NCBI GenBank assembly: GCA_947561585.1
Contig: CANNZV010000127.1
Span: forward strand, 186,001-250,000
From: Caprella mutica
Taxonomy: Eukaryota > Arthropoda > Malacostraca > Amphipoda > Caprellidae
Reading direction: 5' to 3'
DNA length: 64,000 nt
Below are positions 58,083 to 64,000 of the stretch, piece by piece; position 1 is the stretch's first letter, and each line of letters starts with the position of its first letter. Both the position numbers and the translations under genes were made by a program. Below the pieces are notes generated by a model. The model was given only the letters and a program-made list of their open reading frames with translations. It did not search any database and was not told the origin of the DNA.

Positions 58083-58175
58083 CTCCCTCACTTCTTCTCT
58101 CTCTCTCTTGTTCTCTCTCACTTGTTCTCTCTCACTTGTTCTCTCTCACTTCTTCTCTCTAACTTCTTCTCAATT
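58083..58175. repeat. CT-rich tandem repeat, about 17 bp unit
   Basis: The word TTCTCTCTCACTTGTTC recurs about five times, all pyrimidine on the plus strand apart from the A and G of CACTTG. Confidence 0.8.
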
Positions 58176-58301
58176 TCCACCTCCTTTATCAAGTGTCTCT
58201 CTACCCTTTGTCTCATTTCTCCAATTTAATTTGATCTCTAGATTCTCTTCTTCTTCCTAACTCGAGTCTTAGGTAGCTCTTTGGGTGTGAGGTTAGATAC
58301 A

Positions 58302-58436
58302 GTAGAACTCCTCTATATTGAACTCCTCTATAGTGAACTCCTCTACGTATAGTGAACTCCTCTACGTATAGTGAACTCCTCTATAGTGAACTCTTCCATT
58401 GTAAACTCCTCTATAGTGAGCTCCTCTATAGTGAAA
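58302..58436. repeat. 15 bp repeat grown from a pogo-like terminal sequence
   Basis: Begins TA then CAGTAGAACTCCTCTATATT, the same start as at 33719. The subterminal word GAACTCCTCTATAGT is then tandemly repeated about eight times with some longer units (CTCTACGTATAGTGAA). Confidence 0.8.
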
Positions 58437-59239
58437 AAGTTATTATAACTTATTATTTATTAATTACTATTTTCGTTTACTTTCAGAGGATTTAGCTAGT
58501 AACTGTTTTAAATTTTGCCTGCCAATTACACAGGAAATGACAGTTGGTTATTATATATTGGAATAATTGTAAAATACACAGTTCAGCAAATATGGTCAGT
58601 CAGTTAGAGAATTCAAGAGCATTCAGAAGCAATGTTATTGCTAGCTATTGAAAATATACAGGTATAGCAATGTTGAAATGCTAGTTCATATCACAATCGA
58701 TAGGAAAATATAAACAAATGCCTTTATCTGTTACCTACCAAGTTATTCGATAATCTTTTTCTTTACCAAACATCAACATTCAACATTTCAATGTCACAAC
58801 ATTTTCTAAAGCTTGTCAATTGTCACTTCGAACTTATAAATTTTCCTGGAATAATCTCGCGAACTGTCTAAACTTCAGCGATAAAGAAAGTGTGAAACTA
58901 TTGTAAGAAGAGCTTTTTTTGACGCTAAACTGAAAAGCGCAACTGTGAAGCGGTTCTTGGGAATACAGGGTTAATTATACCGATTAAAACATTAGGTATT
59001 CTATCTCTTATTTGATCATCATAGACTCCATTCAGATAATTTATAATTAGGTCATTTATTCCAATGATCTCCTTCATCTCTTCAAATCCCTTCATTCCGT
59101 CTCTTCAATTCCCAGTGTTTTGTCCTTCAATGGAGTTAGCAGAGCGTTCCCACGGGAATATGGAATGGTGACATTATTCCAACTCATTGCAGAAATTTTC
59201 TAGTCCTTAGCCATAATTTACTCTGAATAGACCATTTTG
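58437..59239. other. No gene recognised
   Basis: Unremarkable AT-rich sequence with no supported feature. Confidence 0.5.
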
Positions 59240-59600
59240 GGTGAAATGAAGACTTAATCTTTCTCTCTCTGTCTTTAATCACCTCTTAATCTCTCTTTTT
59301 GTCTTTAATCACCTCTTAATCTACCTCTCTTTGTCTTTAATCACCTCTTAATCTCACTCTCTTTGTCTTTAATCACCTCTTAATCTCTATTTTTTCCTTT
59401 AATCACCTCTTAATCTCTATCTTTGTCTTTAATCACCTCTTAATCTCACTCTCTTTGTCTTTAATCACCTCTTAATCTCTATTTTTTCCTTTAATCACCT
59501 CTTAATCTCTATCTTTGTCTTTAATCACCTCTTAATCTCTATTTTTGTCTTTAAGCACCTCTTAATCACTTTCTTTATATTTAATCACCTCTTATAATCA
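59240..59600. repeat. Degenerate tandem repeat of 27-35 bp, about 11 copies
   Basis: The constant part is GTCTTTAATCACCTCTTAAT, followed by a variable CTCACTCTCTTT or CTATTTTTTCC. Pyrimidine-rich on the plus strand. A pair of units is itself duplicated (59395-59450 and 59484-59540). Confidence 0.9.
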
Positions 59601-61027
59601 TTAAGGTCTTGTACCTCTAATGTTAGAAATTATAAGCATACTTACCACTATAAGAATAGTTTTTAAAATAGTGTTCCTAGCGTATAAGTTTTTCGTGATG
59701 ATGTTTTCAAGGTTATCAGCCCATTGATTGGCTGTTTAGATTGACCAATAACAGTAAAACGGGGATTGCAGCTCTCCAAACCCCCTGCCGGTTCATCAAA
59801 CGATCATGTAGTGTAGAGGACTCAGTACAGCAAACTAGCGGATACAACAAACTACAGTACAGCCATCTATGAGGAGAGTTTCAAAGTTCTTATTATTTGA
59901 AATGTAATTTAATTGAACTTTTAACTATATGAAAGGAGGAGGAGCCAGCGGGGCTCCTCCTCCTTATCGACCAGTAAGAGCAGAGTTATCGTTAAGAATA
60001 TTATCCTTAAGAACAGTATGCTTGCAGTACTGTATCGATAGAAACTTATGCGGTAGAGGCAGTATCTCAAAAACCTATATATGAGCTCTCTCCTCTCCAC
60101 AGCGTATCTTTTTTGTATCCTTTTCGTGTTTGTAATTCATTGCGTAATAATTTTCACTCCAATGACGCTCCACTTTTCGATCAAAGGAAACTTTACACGC
60201 TACGGTAGAACCTAACCGTTCTGTTCGAGGTGTGGAAGAGTGAACAGAGTTATCTAGTGGTACAGGCAGGCAACGCTTTTATAGAAGCTGAAATTATTGC
60301 GAGGCACGTCTTGAAGTTATTACAGTACATGGATATAGAAAGTGGAGACCATTTTATGTGATGTTATTCACGATAACTGCAATAAACATCAATATTATTA
60401 TTCAGATGACTAGAAACAATTGGTTTAGATTGGTTGTATCGATACACATGTATTAGAATTAAATTTCATAATAAAATGAAGGTAAAATTGCGTGGAACAT
60501 ATATATAAGTATTATTTGACTTTTATTTAAATTATTATATGTTTTAGCTTACATGATCGAAAACGTTGAACCGTCCGATAACTCGGATCTTATCTTATGA
60601 AGTAAAATATCTAAATTTTGTGGACATTTTCGCTTTCTTCCTATTAGCATTTAGATCAAACTGTGCCGCCTTTGCGTCAAAATACAAAAAGAGTCCTCCA
60701 AAACACGGTAGACTTTTTAGTTCTCAGTTAAAATCCCTGCCTCCTATTACGTTAAATATCGTCACAGTCCTGAATGTCAGACATTTACACTCGTGTGTAT
60801 GAAGTTTGACGTAAATTGTCTCTTCAAGTTCTTCACTGTTTGTTGTTATACCGTCTCTGACTTTCAAGTTGCGGTAAAAGATTTCAAGTTTATGTGATGT
60901 AGAAAGAATTGAACATAAAATACTATGGGAAGACTAGACTGTAATTGGAGTCTGCATACTGAGCACCTGCACCCGGTGTGTTAACCAGGGAATACACTTT
61001 TCACTTTAGGCTTCTGTTCATCTTAAA
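59601..61027. other. No gene; one GC-rich hairpin and one family A end
   Basis: At 59934-59964 AAGGAGGAGGAGCC is followed after five bases by GGCTCCTCCTCCTT, a perfect 14 bp GC-rich stem. At 60552-60597 GATCGAAAACGTTGAACCGT then CCGATAACTCGGATCTTATC is a family A right end without a partner. The open frame at 60566-60802 is not recognised. Confidence 0.6.
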
Positions 61028-61259
61028 GAGCCGTACACACGCATATTTTTTTTTAGACTTTCCACCAGATTGTTTGCTAAGCTCCTTTAATTATTTTAGT
61101 TGGTATCCATGATACCTGCAGGTATCATGGATACCAATTAAAATATATTATAATTATATCCCTTTTTCTTATATGATTCAAAAATCTTGTGGAAAAAGTA
61201 GGAGGAGCTTAGCAATAAGTCTGGTGGAAAGACTTAAAAACCCTGCGTGTGTACGGCCC
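61028..61259. mobile_element. Short inverted-repeat element (family B) with nested palindrome
   Basis: The left end GAGCCGTACACACGCATATT ... AGACTTTCCACCAG mirrors the right end CTGGTGGAAAGACTTAAAAA then CCCTGCGTGTGTACGGCCC. TTA stands on both sides of the element (61023-61025 and 61261-61263), possibly the target duplication. The 38 bp palindrome lies at 61100-61137. Confidence 0.85.
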
Positions 61260-61604
61260 CTTAGATTCACAGCATGTGTCCTCCATCATTAACCATTCAG
61301 AAAGTTGTTAAATTTGAGCCGCTACACCAACTTGCACTTTAATTTCCAAGTCAAATTGTAACCATTAGCAACTGTGTCTTCATTTGCTGTGTCATATTAG
61401 AAACATTTACAGTGTACGTTGTTGTCTAACTTTCAACGGCATGGCACGTTTATCCAGTTGAAACATGCTCTAAACATGTTGTAAACATGTTAAAACACCA
61501 TTGAACATGAATACATTCCAGTTGTTTCTAATAAATTTATTCCGTTTAAAGTAAATGAAAAGATACACATATTACAGTATTTAATCTAAAAATTAATATA
61601 TTAA
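61260..61604. other. No gene recognised
   Basis: AACATG words recur at 61465-61510 (AACATGCTCTAAACATGTTG then TAAACATGTTAAAAC), a short degenerate repeat. Confidence 0.5.
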
Positions 61605-62045
61605 GATCTAATAGGAGGGATTGAATTCCTTTTAATATAATAGAAGGGATCCAGTTCCTTTATTTAGGCCATAAGGGATCCAATCCCTTTAATTCTACTA
61701 TATAAAGGATCTGGTCCCTTCAATTCTACTATATAAAGGATCCGGTCCCTTTAAATTATTTTACTATAAAGGATCCGGTCCTTTTAATTCTACCAAAGGG
61801 GATCTTGTTCCTTCTATTCTGTTATAAGGAATCCAATCCCTTTAATTCTACTATATAAAGGATCCGGTCCCTTTAATTCTACTATATAAAGGATCCGGTC
61901 CCTTTAATTCTACTATATAAAGGATCCGGTCCCTTTAATTCTACTATGTAAAGGATCCGGTCCCTTTAATTCTACTATATAAAGGATCCGGTCCCTTTAA
62001 TTCTACTATATGGGATCTAGTCCCTTTAATTCTACTATATGTGAT
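61605..62045. repeat. 31 bp tandem array, about 13 copies
   Basis: The unit is GGATCCGGTCCCTTTAATTC then TACTATATAAA. Early units (61610-61810) are degenerate, later ones regular. AAAGGATCCGGTCCCTTT within it is nearly self-complementary. A 61-codon minus-strand frame over its end is a by-product. Confidence 0.93.
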
Positions 62046-62820
62046 CATTGACGTCTCATTAGTCCGACATTTGCATCTTTCTGTGCTATTTCTCGTTTTA
62101 TTTTCGATTAAATTAAATATTATTATCAAATAGATAGATAAGGCCTATACTCAATTAAAATCCAAATAATAAAATAATATTTTTTCTTTAATTTTTTGAA
62201 TTTCATATTCCTCTCTTACTTCATTTCTAATATTAATTAGTATGATACAATCATTATTCGATTTCATCATTTAATGTAGTTTGTTGCAGCCGCTAGTTGG
62301 TTGTAAACTACAAAAGTGTCGAACTAACGAGGCGTGTGACCGACCAATGAATAGTAAGTAACTTAAGTGATCCAGTCCTTTTCTGTTCCTAATAGAGAGA
62401 TGCTATTTACTAAGAATCATGACGTCTATTGTCACCTTCTTTCTTTTTTAATTATTTCTTTTGATGTGTGGTAAGTAATTAAAAGCTCCTTTGTACATCG
62501 TTATCGTCACCAGGCAAATTATGTAAAACTGTTTATATGGAGATCTCTTATGCGATATTGTGCATATTGCTAATTAAATGGATATCAACAAAGGTAAATA
62601 CTTAATAAATTCTTTGAAAGAATATTTTTTTATTAAAAAAAAAGCACAACTATTATTTTATTTAAAAAAATTTGTTCAAATTGTATGTTTCACTTAAAAA
62701 GTAATAATTATTCATCTAATTTTTTATATAACAACATTTATCAATAGTTTTGTTAGAGGTTTATTTTAATGAAAGTTAATAGTCTTATAAATTTCGAATT
62801 GTAATAGAGCTAGGCAGCTA
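62046..62820. other. No gene recognised
   Basis: AT-rich sequence, no supported feature. Confidence 0.5.
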
Positions 62821-62968
62821 GCGTAAGTCCAGAGTTGTGGATCGGTTTCGCATTTTCGATCAAATCAGGAAAAAAAAATTAAATTAAAACAATGAGGTAC
62901 AATGTTAAATTGTATTTTATTTCTCTTGATCAAAAATGTGGAACTGTCCGATAACTCGGAACTTACCC
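62821..62968. mobile_element. Family A short inverted-repeat element, complete
   Basis: The left end GCGTAAGTCCAGAGTTGTGG then ATCGGTTTCGCATTTTCGAT pairs with the right end TTGATCAAAAATGTGGAACT then GTCCGATAACTCGGAACTTA and CCC. Confidence 0.85.
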
Positions 62969-63300
62969 AAAGTGATCCGCAATTTAGTTTCAGTTATGAA
63001 ATTTCACGAGTTGAGTTGGATTTTGATTAGAAAATGTGATCATGATAGGTACAATGTTAATTCTTTGGGGAACGAACACTTTATTGAAACAACTGTTAAA
63101 AACAATTCTACTTTAGCTGATCTACTTTAGATTATATATTTTAGATTACTAATCTAATCTATTCTACTGTATATGAAACTGTTTAAAATAGAGAAATCTA
63201 CAAACCTACGAAGAGTTTATCATCTCGTCATCCTGAACTCTGTTCAAATTCCGACTTAAATTACTTATGAATTACCAATCGCATCACCCTATCCATCATC

Positions 63301-63953
63301 AGTTACTGAATACCATTAAATGTTACTTACTGAATACCATTAAATGTTACTTACTGAATACCATTAAATGTTACTTACTGAATACCATTAAATGTTACTT
63401 ACTGAATACCATTAAATGTTACTTACTGAATACCATTAAATGTTACTTACTGAATACCATTAAATGTTACTTACTGAATACCATTAAATGTTACTTACTG
63501 AATACCATTAAATGTTACTTACTGAATACCATTAAATGTTACTTACTGAATACCATTAAATGTTACTTACTGAATACCATTGAATGTTACTTACTGAATA
63601 CCATTAAATGTTACTTACTGAATACCATTAAATGTTACTTACTGAATACCATTAAATGTTACTTACTGAATACCATTAAATGTTACTTACTGAATACCAT
63701 TAAATGTTACTTACTGAATACCATTAAATGTTACTTACTGAATACCATTAAATGTTACTTACTGAATACCATTAAATGTTACTTACTGAATACCATTAAA
63801 TGTTACTTACTGAATACCATTAAATGTTACTTACTGAATACCATTAAATGTTACTTACTGAATACCATTAAATGTTACTTACCGAATACCATTAAATGTT
63901 ACTTACTGAATACCATTAAATGTTACTTACTGAATACCATTAAATGTTACTTA
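63301..63953. repeat. 24 bp tandem array, 27 copies, very homogeneous
   Basis: The unit is TTACTGAATACCATTAAATG plus TTAC. Only two substitutions are seen (a G near 63582 and a C near 63882). As 24 is a multiple of three, a 232-codon open frame repeats LLNTIKCY; it is not a gene. The homogeneity suggests recent expansion. Confidence 0.98.
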
Positions 63954-64000
63954 CAACTCTGGTAAAACAATTAGTATTAGCAATGAGAGTTTAAATCATT

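Noticed and set aside
63267..63965. 232-codon open frame with perfect eight-residue repeats
   Set aside because: A 24 bp tandem array. The near-perfect nucleotide identity, including third positions, argues against protein-level selection.
1..64000. tRNA, rRNA or protein-coding host genes
   Set aside because: I looked for tRNA-like cloverleaf words, rRNA core sequences and multi-motif proteins on both strands and saw none beyond the transposon proteins listed. Short exons cannot be excluded by eye.

Overview
The window looks like intergenic DNA from an animal nuclear genome. It is AT-rich and I recognise no host gene, rRNA or tRNA. An insect or other arthropod is the likeliest source but is not proven: the transposons seen (Tc1/mariner-type transposase remnants, a Penelope-like retroelement with a GIY-YIG endonuclease, Helitron-type elements, many short inverted-repeat elements) are all common in arthropods. 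Nothing suggests bacterial, viral or organellar DNA. The long repeating open frames are by-products of tandem repeats whose units lack stops.

Two kinds of sequence fill the window. The first is about twenty tandem arrays with units of 12 to 59 bp, covering roughly a third of the window: 59 bp at 3384-6805, 34 and 20 bp at 8561-9660, 28 bp at 12190-14988, 58 bp at 16056-16330, 16 bp at 20875-21412, 12 bp at 24610-24800, 47 bp at 25326-25572, 31 bp at 27517-28554, 15 bp at 32780-33450, two unrelated 19 bp arrays at 36922-38375 and 38675-41702, 15/19 bp at 42788-44132, 30 bp at 50576-52012, 21 bp at 54935-55692, 35 bp at 56011-56550, several at 58-59.6 kb, 31 bp at 61605-62045 and 24 bp at 63301-63953. 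The second is dispersed transposon families, mostly non-autonomous and often nested.

The most striking object is 2616-10157. It has an 18 bp hAT-like terminal inverted repeat, then inner inverted arms of 571 bp (2802-3372 and 9470-10040) that pair without a gap. Between the arms lie about 58 copies of a 59 bp hairpin-forming satellite, a broken Penelope-like element on the minus strand (reverse transcriptase then GIY-YIG endonuclease), a 34 bp array made from that element's own coding sequence, and a 20 bp array whose unit is already present in the arms.

Other mobile DNA: a mariner-like element with a decayed transposase (1242-2414) nested in a short element of a family with about nine copies here; a Tc1 transposase pseudogene (15029-15610); another transposase fragment (33838-34170, minus); four minus-strand non-autonomous Helitrons (48.8-54.4 kb), one carrying a nested element; seven copies of a second family with Helitron-like 3' ends; and several palindromic elements. 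A recurring theme is that words from transposon ends or palindromes (35 bp, 58/30 bp, 20 bp and 15 bp units) have been amplified into minisatellites. Names of families are inferred from termini and motifs, since no database search was possible.
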